NCBI GenBank assembly: GCA_964230195.1 | Contig: CAXRGH010000222.1 | Location: forward strand, 1 to 23,963 | Direction of reading: 5' to 3' | DNA: 23,963 nt | From: CAXRGH01 sp964230195 | GTDB taxonomy: Bacteria > Pseudomonadota > Gammaproteobacteria > Enterobacterales > Alteromonadaceae | Shown: positions 6,795 through 13,480 of the stretch, piece after piece | Numbering within the stretch: the first letter of the stretch is position 1 | Layout of the letters: every line of letters starts with the position of its first letter | The notes under the pieces: model-generated | Databases searched by the model: none | Seen by the model: only the letters and a program-made list of their open reading frames with translations | What the model was told of the DNA's origin: nothing | Position numbers and translations under genes: made by a program

Positions 6795-6832
6795 ATGCAG
6801 CCCTCTTTATTCAGTAGGAAAGAGGGCTGCAT
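6795..6832. repeat. 14-bp perfect stem-loop
   Basis: ATGCAGCCCTCTTT (6795-6808), a 10-base loop and AAAGAGGGCTGCAT (6819-6832). It lies between the 3' end of the 6934-7389 gene and the start of the small gene at 6758. It could end or attenuate the minus-strand transcript, although no T-run follows on either strand. Confidence 0.7.
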
Positions 6833-6933
6833 ATACGAACTCAGCGTTTATGGCTACCCCAAGTCGTTCAATATAAAAAGGGATAACGACTCATCAAAAA
6901 ACTTGGAGTATTCCGCCTGTTTTTTAACCCTGG

Positions 6934-7389
6934 TTAACTGATATCTGGAGGAATAATCATTGTTACATCTTCAAGATCATCATTAGCATAGAAAATACAC
7001 TGACTACTCTCATCAAAAAAGTAAGCATAATCAAAGCACTTTATTTTATATAAGGAGTTGTTTAAGTCGTGTTTATCTTCATTCAAATCAATAAAAAATG
7101 TTGTAGTTTCTTTTTCATTAACAGGGGAGATATCAATGTTTATTTCCTCCATAGCGTTAAGAAAAGATTTAAAAACAACATAACGGACTGAATTTTGTCT
7201 TAGCATGAAATTCAGTAATGTCCGTTTTTCCCCAACAAAAATGCCATCAATTCGATTAGATATTTTCGTATTTCCATTCTCAATTGAAAATATTTTTGTT
7301 TTTAACAAGTCATATTGTTTCATTCTATTACTCGCAACTCTGGTAGATACATTTTTAAAAAGTAGCTTACACCTACAACATAGGGGCAT
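6934..7389 (-). CDS. Hypothetical acidic protein, candidate immunity protein for peptide A
   Basis: Up to 151 residues from ATG 7387-7389. An internal ATG at residue 23 (7321-7323, MKQYDLLKTKIFSIENGNTK) gives 129 residues and a more natural N-terminus, and neither start has a strong Shine-Dalgarno. The protein is soluble, with no signal peptide, and its second half is strongly acidic (FFIDLNEDKHDLNNS, then FFDESSQCIFYANDDLED) with mixed strand and helix character. It begins 14 bases after the stop of peptide A on the same strand, so they are probably co-transcribed. A small acidic cytoplasmic protein just behind a toxin-like precursor is the usual place and type for an immunity protein. No family is recognised and the function is inferred from position only. 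Confidence 0.6.
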   Translation of the reverse strand: MPLCCRCKLLFKNVSTRVASNRMKQYDLLKTKIFSIENGNTKISNRIDGIFVGEKRTLLNFMLRQNSVRYVVFKSFLNAMEEINIDISPVNEKETTTFFIDLNEDKHDLNNSLYKIKCFDYAYFFDESSQCIFYANDDLEDVTMIIPPDIS

Positions 7390-7403
7390 AAGCAGAGCGT
7401 TAG

Positions 7404-7880
7404 TTATTTTCTAAACCAAGTAGACCGATAACCTAAATCGGGTCTGCTTTTGTATAGATAATGATTTCCGTAAGGGACTCTAAATTTACCTTTTGATGTG
7501 GTCCATTGATAATGGGTTCTCCAACTTGGATTAGCTCTTGTACCAAAATTATGGTGTGCTTTGTGGAAGCCCTTACTATATATTTTTGCGCCGGTTCTAG
7601 TAGCCCTCCATACTCTATAGCCTGTATAAGCGTATCTCGCAGCAAAAACCAAACCATAACCAATAACCCAAGGAAATGCCTCACCTTCCGTATCTATCAT
7701 CTCTTGATCGGTCAGTAACGACAGAGAATCGGTATTTAGGCTAGTATTTGCCTCGCCAAAGGCAAAGGCGAGGTCTTGTTCCAGAGTAGGTGTGTTTGAG
7801 GTGCTTGCTGCTGATGCAGGTAGAGCTAGACCAAGGCTTAGCACGGTCAGTGAAAAATAAAGTCGTAGTTTTTTTAACAT
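7404..7880 (-). CDS. Sec-exported precursor with double-glycine-type leader (peptide A)
   Basis: 158 residues in three parts. First, a Sec signal peptide (MLKKLRLYFSLTVLSLGLAL, ending PASAA near residue 25). Second, a propeptide with LEQDLAFAFG and SLSLLTDQEMIDTEG; the L-x3-E-M-x2-T-x-G pattern matches the leader that C39 peptidases recognise in class II bacteriocins and microcins, with G66 at -2 and cleavage predicted after E67. Third, a 91-residue cargo starting AFPWVIGYGLVFAARYAYTG (hydrophobic), then basic and aromatic, ending STWFRK. A strong AAGGAGA lies five bases before the ATG at 7878-7880. Ordinary class II precursors lack a Sec signal because an ABC transporter exports them, so the double signal is unusual. 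The likely product is a secreted antimicrobial or signalling peptide; an amyloid-like surface peptide is the alternative. Confidence 0.75.
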   Translation of the reverse strand: MLKKLRLYFSLTVLSLGLALPASAASTSNTPTLEQDLAFAFGEANTSLNTDSLSLLTDQEMIDTEGEAFPWVIGYGLVFAARYAYTGYRVWRATRTGAKIYSKGFHKAHHNFGTRANPSWRTHYQWTTSKGKFRVPYGNHYLYKSRPDLGYRSTWFRK

Positions 7881-7942
7881 AAAAATCTCCTTTGAACGTT
7901 ATAAATGATTTCAATCATTTAATGATTGCTACCTGTAATTTG

Positions 7943-7960
7943 TTATGGGTCTTGCATCAT
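7943..7960 (-). other. Five-codon mini-ORF with a strong ribosome binding site
   Basis: On the minus strand AAGGAGA is followed seven bases later by ATGATGCAAGACCCATAA (M-M-Q-D-P-stop). It lies in the 151-base gap between peptides B and A. It may be a leader ORF affecting peptide A expression or the scar of a deleted gene. The hairpin AAATGATT-TC-AATCATTT lies between it and the peptide A Shine-Dalgarno. Confidence 0.35.
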
Positions 7961-8031
7961 AATTATTCTCCTTGTGCAATGAGTTAATTAAATTAGGAAT
8001 CCCTGAAAAACTAGCACCTTCGGCGTTTAAG

Positions 8032-8409
8032 CTAAAAAGGACCTGGGATCCTAGATGGGAAAAAAGGCCTACGTATTTCCGCTGGCGTCTGATGTGTACA
8101 AGGTTTTAAGCGCGGTTTGACAAACGCATCATTTGGTTGTTTGTCAAACGGGAATGAAAAGTCTCTATTTCCCCGAAAAGTGGTAAATAAAAAACGCGAA
8201 TGAAAGTAGCTACCTTGCGTTTCTGACATTTCTTGTGGCGTCAAAAATGACATCACACTTGTGTCTTGCTTGATATTACTGTCACCAAAGGCAAAGGCGA
8301 GGTCTTGTTCTAGGGGCCGTGTGTTTGATGCGCTTGCTGCTGATGCAGGTGGTAAGAGGCTCAGACTAAGCAGCGTTAAAGCAGCATAAGATCGAATTGT
8401 ATTTAACAT
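8032..8409 (-). CDS. Sec-exported precursor with double-glycine-type leader (peptide B)
   Basis: 125 residues, built like peptide A: a signal peptide (MLNTIRSYAALTLLSLSLLP, then PASAA), a propeptide with PLEQDLAFAFG, and the leader end MSFLTPQEMSETQGS, where G66-S67 is a good double-glycine-type site. The leader is exactly 67 residues, as in peptide A, and aligns to it without gaps. The 58-residue cargo starts YFHSRFLFTTFRGNRDF and is unrelated to the cargo of A: rich in Phe, Pro and Arg, with one Cys, ending FFPSRIPGPF. AAAGGAT precedes the ATG at 8407-8409 by six bases. It lies between the outer-membrane barrel gene and peptide A, all on one strand, and is probably co-transcribed. The role is likely a secreted peptide matured by the neighbouring C39 peptidase (inference). 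Confidence 0.75.
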   Translation of the reverse strand: MLNTIRSYAALTLLSLSLLPPASAASASNTRPLEQDLAFAFGDSNIKQDTSVMSFLTPQEMSETQGSYFHSRFLFTTFRGNRDFSFPFDKQPNDAFVKPRLKPCTHQTPAEIRRPFFPSRIPGPF

Positions 8410-8491
8410 AAAAATATCCTTTTAAGATTTAATAAATTGGTCCAGTAGGTTTTGTGTTCGCTGATGTATCACCGATAATCTCTGACCTCCC

Positions 8492-9394
8492 TTATTGGTT
8501 AAATTTGTAGGTGAAATTGACACTGGCTTGTGACCCTTGCTGTCCACTGATGTCGGTGTTTATATTGGCGTTGAGAGTCAGTTTCTCTGCTATTCCATAA
8601 CCAATACCGAATTCCAATTGGGTCTGTGTAGTGCGCGGGCTAACGGCGCTGTCGGCGATCGTGTCTTTCCCGCGAATGTTGAATTGCACGCCACCGGTCA
8701 AGGTCACTTCATTATTGACAGCAAAACCGACACTTGGATTGATAAAAAATAGATCGCCTGGATTGAGAGTTAAATCATTTCGTTGACGAGATAGTGCAAA
8801 GCGATAGCCGCAGGTGAGTGAAAGTACAATGGGATCCACCGTACGGTACGCGGTAAAACCAACACGACCGCTACGTGCGTAGAGATATTTCTTACTTGAA
8901 CGACCAGAGTGTTCAGCCGCCGATATCTCAACGAACCCGATTAGAGCAGGTGTTTCATTATCGGTTGAGAATCGGTAATTCACACCTAATGTAAGATCTT
9001 GCCATTGCTGGCTTTTCTGTGACTCGAGAGGGGACTTGTTGTTTTCAGCAGTGCCATTGTTTTGCCAACGATTGTCTTGTGCCATACCGATTAATCGCGC
9101 GTAAAATTCTGTATCGACGCTATAACCGTAACGCAAACCTAAATTAAGGCTTACTAGGTCACTGTTTTGGTTTTGCTCAGTGACATTAATAGGGAGTAAG
9201 ACTTGGTTGTCAGACGTTGTTTGAATAATATCAAAATGAGTATTGATCTGATTTCGTTGGCTATTGGCATAACTTAGTCCCCACTCTAACCGAAATGTTT
9301 TGGATTTGGTGAGTAGTTCTTCGATTGTCAGGGGTAAATCTGCATAGGTATTGAAAGATAAACTCAACAGGAGAGCGGTCATCAGCTTTTGCAT
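8492..9394 (-). CDS. Outer-membrane beta-barrel protein, FapF-like candidate export pore
   Basis: About 300 residues from ATG 9392-9394 (MQKLMTALLLSLSFNTYA, signal peptide). The frame extends to an ATG at 9524-9526, which would place 44 extra residues before that signal peptide, and neither start has a good Shine-Dalgarno. The mature N-terminus ADLPLTIEELLTKSKTFRLE is followed by regularly spaced amphipathic strands (LNLGLRYGYSVDTEFYARLIG, WQDLTLGVNYRFSTD, QLEFGIGYGIAEKLTLNANI) ending VNFTYKFNQ, typical of a 12- to 14-stranded outer-membrane barrel. It resembles the transporter/FapF-type porins by general pattern; FapF carries peptides out in functional-amyloid systems together with the C39 protein FapD. 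Here the divergent neighbour is a secreted C39 peptidase and the downstream genes encode exported precursors, so an exit pore is the natural inference. Confidence 0.75.
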   Translation of the reverse strand: MQKLMTALLLSLSFNTYADLPLTIEELLTKSKTFRLEWGLSYANSQRNQINTHFDIIQTTSDNQVLLPINVTEQNQNSDLVSLNLGLRYGYSVDTEFYARLIGMAQDNRWQNNGTAENNKSPLESQKSQQWQDLTLGVNYRFSTDNETPALIGFVEISAAEHSGRSSKKYLYARSGRVGFTAYRTVDPIVLSLTCGYRFALSRQRNDLTLNPGDLFFINPSVGFAVNNEVTLTGGVQFNIRGKDTIADSAVSPRTTQTQLEFGIGYGIAEKLTLNANINTDISGQQGSQASVNFTYKFNQ

Positions 9395-9526
9395 CCAGGT
9401 CCATAAAAAGGATATGCTCAGTGATAAATTTGAACCTCTAATTTTGTTGGTGAGCCAAAGGTCACCTAAAACATATTTTTTGTGAAATTTTCTGTTGAAA
9501 AGACATTTTAAGATTACACTACTCAT

Positions 9527-9929
9527 ATAACAAAAAACCTAAAACATTGAAATTAAAGAATTTATCTTGGATTATAGTAACTTTAAACTCTCTTTTTTAT
9601 GTATAAAATAAGTTGTATGTGTATCCGTATTGGAAACATCATTGTCTTTGGCGATGGAGTATCAGACACAGGTAGTTGACTGGTGAGCGTTTGATGACGG
9701 TGAATTTTACGATTTTCTATACCTTGCCTTGTCTCAACATACCGCGGTTGTTTACCGTCTGAGTTAATCTTGCTGTCGCTCTCAATCTATATTGTTGCAA
9801 CTGTGCGGTGAGTTGAGTGTATGGGTTGCTTGCACACGCAGGAAACATGAAGGCTGTGTCTGATGACTATGGAGCAAGTATGTTGCCTTTGATTAAATAT
9901 GATAGAGAAGTTGGTAAAGGGTAAGAACG
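9527..9929. other. Divergent intergenic region between barrel and C39 genes
   Basis: About 400 bases that should hold promoters for the barrel-peptide block (minus) and the C39 gene (plus); I could not identify clear -10/-35 pairs. A short plus-strand frame at 9599-9679 contains a hydrolase-like motif (listed separately). The rest, up to the C39 ribosome binding site AAAGGG near 9916, shows nothing I can name. Confidence 0.5.
9599..9679 (+). pseudogene. Possible remnant of a GDSL/SGNH esterase
   Basis: A 26-residue frame contains IGNIIVFGDGVSDTGS and then a stop. This closely resembles block I of GDSL lipases (typically VFGDSLSDTGN) but with Gly in place of the catalytic Ser. Nothing downstream looks like the rest of such an enzyme. 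It may be a gene scrap or chance. Confidence 0.25.
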
Positions 9930-10586
9930 GTGATTAAAATAGCGTTAGCTTCCCTTGGCAGTGTAAGTGGTATGGTATTAACCAGTTGGGTAACTTTTGC
10001 AACGACCGGGCACCTCTTATTTCAGACGTCAAATGGAAATATTCCCGTTACTCATTGGAAGGCATTGCGGGATCGGAATATTGAGAAGCAAGATGAAGAT
10101 TATTCTTGCGGCTCTGCCGCTGTGGCTACCATTTTGCGTAGTTTTTATCATGAACAAGTGACAGAAAAAGACATCCTAGCGCATGTCATCAAAATGGGGG
10201 AAGATGGAACCGCTTCGTTTGCAGACTTGGAAAAAGCCGTTGCGCATTATGGCTTTAAAGCCATCGGTTTATCTGTCAGTTTTGAGCAGTTGATGCAACT
10301 CAAAATCCCTGCATTAGTTTATTTGCAATATCGCGAAAAAGAGCATTTTTCTGTTGTCCGAGGTATTGCAGATGATGGGCGCGTCCGTTTGGGTGATCCG
10401 TCATGGGGTAATCGAACCTTTTCGTCCTATCAATTTAGCCGAATGTGGCTTACGTCGCCACAGGGAACGCAAGGAAAAGTGTTGTTATTGATACCGCAAA
10501 AAGATAAAACCGTTACACAAAATCATGCCTTTTTTCAGGCACCTGAGTTAAAACCTTTGGCTTATCAGTGGTTGCTTCAACGTTAA
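9930..10586 (+). CDS. Secreted stand-alone C39-family cysteine peptidase
   Basis: 218 residues: an N-terminal signal sequence (about residues 1-25) followed by a complete C39-type domain. Visible catalytic residues are Q54 and C60 in KQDEDYSCGSAAVATILRSF, H139 in REKEHFSVVRGI and D156 in VRLGDPSWG. In peptide exporters the C39 domain is fused to an ABC transporter and cuts double-glycine leaders in the cytoplasm. This one has no transporter part and should work in the periplasm, like FapD. The likely substrates are peptides A and B, whose leaders end in a C39-type motif. The start is GTG 9930-9932 with AAAGGG about ten bases upstream. It is divergent from the barrel gene; a truncated paralogue lies at 6176-6496. 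Peptidase activity is inferred from the residues. Confidence 0.85.
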   Translation: MIKIALASLGSVSGMVLTSWVTFATTGHLLFQTSNGNIPVTHWKALRDRNIEKQDEDYSCGSAAVATILRSFYHEQVTEKDILAHVIKMGEDGTASFADLEKAVAHYGFKAIGLSVSFEQLMQLKIPALVYLQYREKEHFSVVRGIADDGRVRLGDPSWGNRTFSSYQFSRMWLTSPQGTQGKVLLLIPQKDKTVTQNHAFFQAPELKPLAYQWLLQR

Positions 10587-11204
10587 CCTTCAAACTAACC
10601 AAGAACATCACATTTATTTCAAAAACTGATGACATTAACGCTATTGATATGGGTCGATATTTCAATTCAAATAATTGTTCAAACAGGTGTATGTCCTAAT
10701 TGCTCTCAGACTAATTGAATGGCTTATTTGAATCAAACAGTACACTTATAATGGAATAAACTTTAGTTCTTAAAGTGTTAAATGACAATGCAAACAAATA
10801 GAAGTTACACAGCTGAATTTACACAAGAAGGCATCGCATAATTAGCCGAGCAAGGTTACTCAGTACCAAAGGCAGCATATTCGGTTATCACAGGTAAATT
10901 ACTGGATAACTTAAAAAGTCAGTTCGAAGCCGAGCAACCAAGAGCTAGTATAAGCGTTGACGAACGGGCTGAACAATAGACACATCATGTCGCTCGCTTG
11001 CGCCGCTTCCTTGTCAAGTTCATCATGAAGCCCAGAGAAATTATTCTTCCAAGCGGCGCCATAACCTTAGGTAAACACTATACTATTGACACTTTCAAAA
11101 AAATTAAGACCATGACAAAGATAGTTTATTTCACGTTGATTTCTCATCACATAGGAATATAGAAAGTAAACTTACACTATTTCCGTCTATCGCTCATCAG
11201 AGAC
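10587..11204. other. Intergenic region with an IS3-type remnant
   Basis: About 600 bases between the C39 gene and the AI-2E-family gene. The only recognisable content is the decayed transposase OrfA at 10782-10979. AAGCGGCGC occurs near 11052 with its inverted copy GCGCCGCTT near 11003, of unknown meaning. I see no intact terminal repeats of an insertion sequence. Confidence 0.55.
10782..10979 (+). pseudogene. Decayed IS3-family transposase OrfA fragment
   Basis: The frame reads MTMQTNRSYTAEFTQEGIA, a TAA at 10839-10841, then LAEQGYSVPKAAYSVITGKL, NLKSQFEAEQPRASISVDE and a TAG at 10977-10979. This follows the OrfA proteins of IS3 elements (RSYTAEFKxEAIxLAEQGYS, then a helix-turn-helix and a KxQFEAEQ segment). 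Both the in-frame stop and the loss of everything after DERAEQ show it is dead. No OrfB (DDE integrase) or clear terminal repeats are visible. It marks past insertion at the right edge of the accessory island. Confidence 0.75.
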
Positions 11205-12320
11205 CTACGCTCTCTCAGTGTAATCGGTATCGTCAGTTGGTTCCTCGTTCACCCCAGCATCATTGTTTTCGGTGCTTTCGTTGAGATAGCAATCCACTTC
11301 TTGCTCGCTGGAGAGTAATTGAGCAAACCAAAAAGAACTCGGGTTTGACTCTGCAGCCAGTTTAACAATCATGGTGAGGGGTACAGACAACAGCATGCCT
11401 ACAGTGCCCAATAACCAGCCCCAGAAAATTAATGATAAGAAGACAACAAGAGTGGAAAGTCCAAGTCCTTTACCCATAAATCTTGGCTCAACTGCATTGC
11501 CCATGACAGTGTTGGTGATCAAGTAGAGTGCGGCAACGCCAGCAGCTCCCAAAGGCCCCAATTGCAATAAAGCAAGCATTACCGCTGGCACTGCAGCAAT
11601 AATGGATCCAATATTGGGGATGTAATTCAGTAAGAAGGCGAGTACTCCCCACAGAAGAAAGTGATCTAGCCCCATCAAGTAAAGAACAAAGCCGATCACG
11701 GCGCCAGTACCTAAACTCACCACCGTTTTGATTGCAAGATAGTCTTTGACTGACGAAATAAACTTATCAATCTGGTGTTGAGTTGCTGCAGGATCGTCAA
11801 GAGCAATGTGGCACTTCTTGGATAACGATGGCCCTTCCAACAACATGAAAACAACGGTCAGCACAATGAGAAATACATTGGCCATCACCCCGCCCACGCC
11901 AGAGAGCAACTGACTTGCCAAGTTCATTGCAACGCCGGGATCAAAGTAGTCAGTTAACTGTTGGCTGTTAATAGGTATATCGTAATTCGCTAAAAATTGA
12001 GAAAGTGATTGAAACTGTAACGTCAATTTTTGTTCGTACGAGGGAAGATTAGCACTGAATTCATTCATGGATTTGCCCACCAACCCTGCCAGCATAAACC
12101 CCATTATAACCACGAGTAAAATTACTACGAGTACTGACACACCTTTAGGGATTTTATACCGATCACCAAGTTCAACCAGAGGGTAACAGGCTAGAGCAAC
12201 AAAAGCGGATAACAAGAACGGAATGAGAATGGCGCTAGCGGTTTTAATTCCAGCGAGCACAACAACCACACATGCCATGATTAAAAACGTGTTCGCTAAC
12301 CCTTTAGATGATGATTGCAT
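11205..12320 (-). CDS. AI-2E family transporter (PerM/YhhT-like)
   Basis: Inner-membrane protein of the AI-2E exporter family (PF01594), a broad family whose members range from autoinducer-2 exporters to ion antiporters; the substrate here is unknown. 371 residues with about eight membrane helices. The first lies around FLIMACVVVVLAGIKTASAI, and a middle periplasmic region (ANLPSYEQKLTLQFQSLSQF) is followed by family landmarks LNYIPNIGSIIAAVPAVMLA and GNAVEPRFMGKGLGLSTLVV. A polar acidic tail closes the protein (NESTENNDAGVNEEPTDDTD). I choose ATG 12318-12320 because AGAGGG lies just upstream; an ATG six codons earlier (12338) lacks a ribosome binding site. Divergent from yfcH. Confidence 0.9.
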   Translation of the reverse strand: MQSSSKGLANTFLIMACVVVVLAGIKTASAILIPFLLSAFVALACYPLVELGDRYKIPKGVSVLVVILLVVIMGFMLAGLVGKSMNEFSANLPSYEQKLTLQFQSLSQFLANYDIPINSQQLTDYFDPGVAMNLASQLLSGVGGVMANVFLIVLTVVFMLLEGPSLSKKCHIALDDPAATQHQIDKFISSVKDYLAIKTVVSLGTGAVIGFVLYLMGLDHFLLWGVLAFLLNYIPNIGSIIAAVPAVMLALLQLGPLGAAGVAALYLITNTVMGNAVEPRFMGKGLGLSTLVVFLSLIFWGWLLGTVGMLLSVPLTMIVKLAAESNPSSFWFAQLLSSEQEVDCYLNESTENNDAGVNEEPTDDTDYTERA

Positions 12321-12437
12321 AGTCCCTCTCTTCTTCATTCAACAGTACGATGGAGTATACTAACAACAGATCCAAAATCGAGTAAAGTGCATATAGCACT
12401 CTTGTGTAACATAACCTCAGCTAACCCAAGGACAAAC

Positions 12438-13379
12438 ATGCATTTTCTCATTACAGGCGCAACCGGTATGATTGGTTCAGCGTTGATTTCATCACTCCAA
12501 GCTAGCCATCAGGTTACTGCGCTTACACGATCACCGAAACGTGCACAACAACAATTCATCGCCGCTAAATGTCAGGTGGAGTTCATCACAACTTTGGATG
12601 AATTAGATGATCTTAATCGCTTTGATGTTGTGATTAACCTCGCAGGCGAGCCAATTGCCAATAAGCGTTGGACACCGCGTCAGAAAGAAATCATTCAAGA
12701 AAGTCGTTGGCATACAACCCAACAGCTTGCTGAGCTGTTTCAAAAAAGCACAACACCACCACATACACTGGTCAATGGTTCTGCCGTCGGTTACTACGGC
12801 CGGCAAGGAAACACATTCATTGACGAACATCATCATCAGATCAATGACGAGTTTACCCATACCTTATGTAAAACTTGGGAATCTATTGCCATGTCTGTGC
12901 AAACAGACAGAACAAGAGTTTGTCTTTTGAGAACCGGTATTGTGTTAGGCAAAGATCAAGGCGCACTTCCTAAAATGAGCTTGCCATTCTACTTTGGCGC
13001 TGGCGCTGTAATGGGATCAGGTGAACAAGGTATGCCTTGGATACATTTAGACGATATGGTTAAGGGTATTATGTTCTTGGTCAACACTCGAGAGTGTCAA
13101 GGCGCTTATAACTTTACAGCACCTACCCCCGTGAGCCATCGAGTGTTTTGTAAAACCCTAGCGAAGACTTTGAATCGCCCATGTTGGTTTAAGTTACCCA
13201 GCAGCATGATGGTGCTCTTGTTAGGAGAGATGGCTGATTTACTGCTGTACGGCCAATATGCCGTGCCTAAAAGACTAATGGACGAGGGATATGAGTTTGA
13301 ATATGGGCAATTGGATCATGCATTGAGTGCCGTTTACAAAAAAGCGGATCCTCAAGTCCTTGCTGGTTCTAGCGACTAG
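12438..13379 (+). CDS. yfcH: TIGR01777-family epimerase / NAD(P)-binding protein YfcH
   Basis: 313-residue member of the extended short-chain dehydrogenase superfamily, YfcH type. The N-terminal Rossmann fold carries MHFLITGATGMIGSALISSL with the GxxGxxG dinucleotide motif at residues 7-13. NLAGEPIANKRWTPRQKEII and VNGSAVGYYGRQGNTF (active-site Tyr region) are family signatures, and the C-terminal DUF1731 part reads VPKRLMDEGYEFEYGQLDHA. The physiological substrate is not established for the family, and in plants and cyanobacteria a relative affects cell division. The ATG at 12438 has AAGGA eight bases upstream; a longer in-frame extension to 12315 would overlap the divergent gene and lacks support. 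Confidence 0.92.
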   Translation: MHFLITGATGMIGSALISSLQASHQVTALTRSPKRAQQQFIAAKCQVEFITTLDELDDLNRFDVVINLAGEPIANKRWTPRQKEIIQESRWHTTQQLAELFQKSTTPPHTLVNGSAVGYYGRQGNTFIDEHHHQINDEFTHTLCKTWESIAMSVQTDRTRVCLLRTGIVLGKDQGALPKMSLPFYFGAGAVMGSGEQGMPWIHLDDMVKGIMFLVNTRECQGAYNFTAPTPVSHRVFCKTLAKTLNRPCWFKLPSSMMVLLLGEMADLLLYGQYAVPKRLMDEGYEFEYGQLDHALSAVYKKADPQVLAGSSD

Positions 13380-13417
13380 CTACAACACCACGGTTCACAA
13401 ATCTTAAGGCCATAAAA

Positions 13418-13450
13418 AACGCCACTATAGTTAAGCACTATGGTGGCGTT
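13418..13450. terminator. Bidirectional terminator between yfcH and the ABC permease
   Basis: AACGCCACTATAGT (13418-13431), loop TAAGC, ACTATGGTGGCGTT (13437-13450): a 14-bp stem with one mismatch. TTATTTT follows on the plus strand, and an A-run precedes it that serves as a T-run for the minus strand. It serves both convergent genes. Confidence 0.85.
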
Positions 13451-13480
13451 GTTATTTTGCTCTAGGAGTCTACTTAAAAA

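Noticed and set aside
7433..7684. 83-codon frame on the minus strand overlapping peptide A
   Set aside because: It lies entirely inside the cargo region of peptide A in another frame, and has no ribosome binding site or family features. Peptide A has a signal peptide, leader and strong Shine-Dalgarno.
7404..8409. Ordinary class II bacteriocin exported by an ABC transporter
   Set aside because: The precursors have Sec signal peptides, and no C39-fused ABC transporter or accessory protein is in the window. The only ABC genes (13481-16719) are the YbbA/YbbP pair.
3972..9526. Complete integron cassette array
   Set aside because: Only one attC-like palindrome was found by eye, no integrase is present, and strong ribosome binding sites and a conserved leader family argue for ordinary operon genes in the right half. 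Kept only as a question about 6118-6188.
7404..10586. Classical fap functional-amyloid operon
   Set aside because: The C39 and barrel proteins recall FapD and FapF, but no FapB/FapC-type imperfect amyloid repeats, FapA or FapE are visible, and the cargos carry double-glycine-type leaders.
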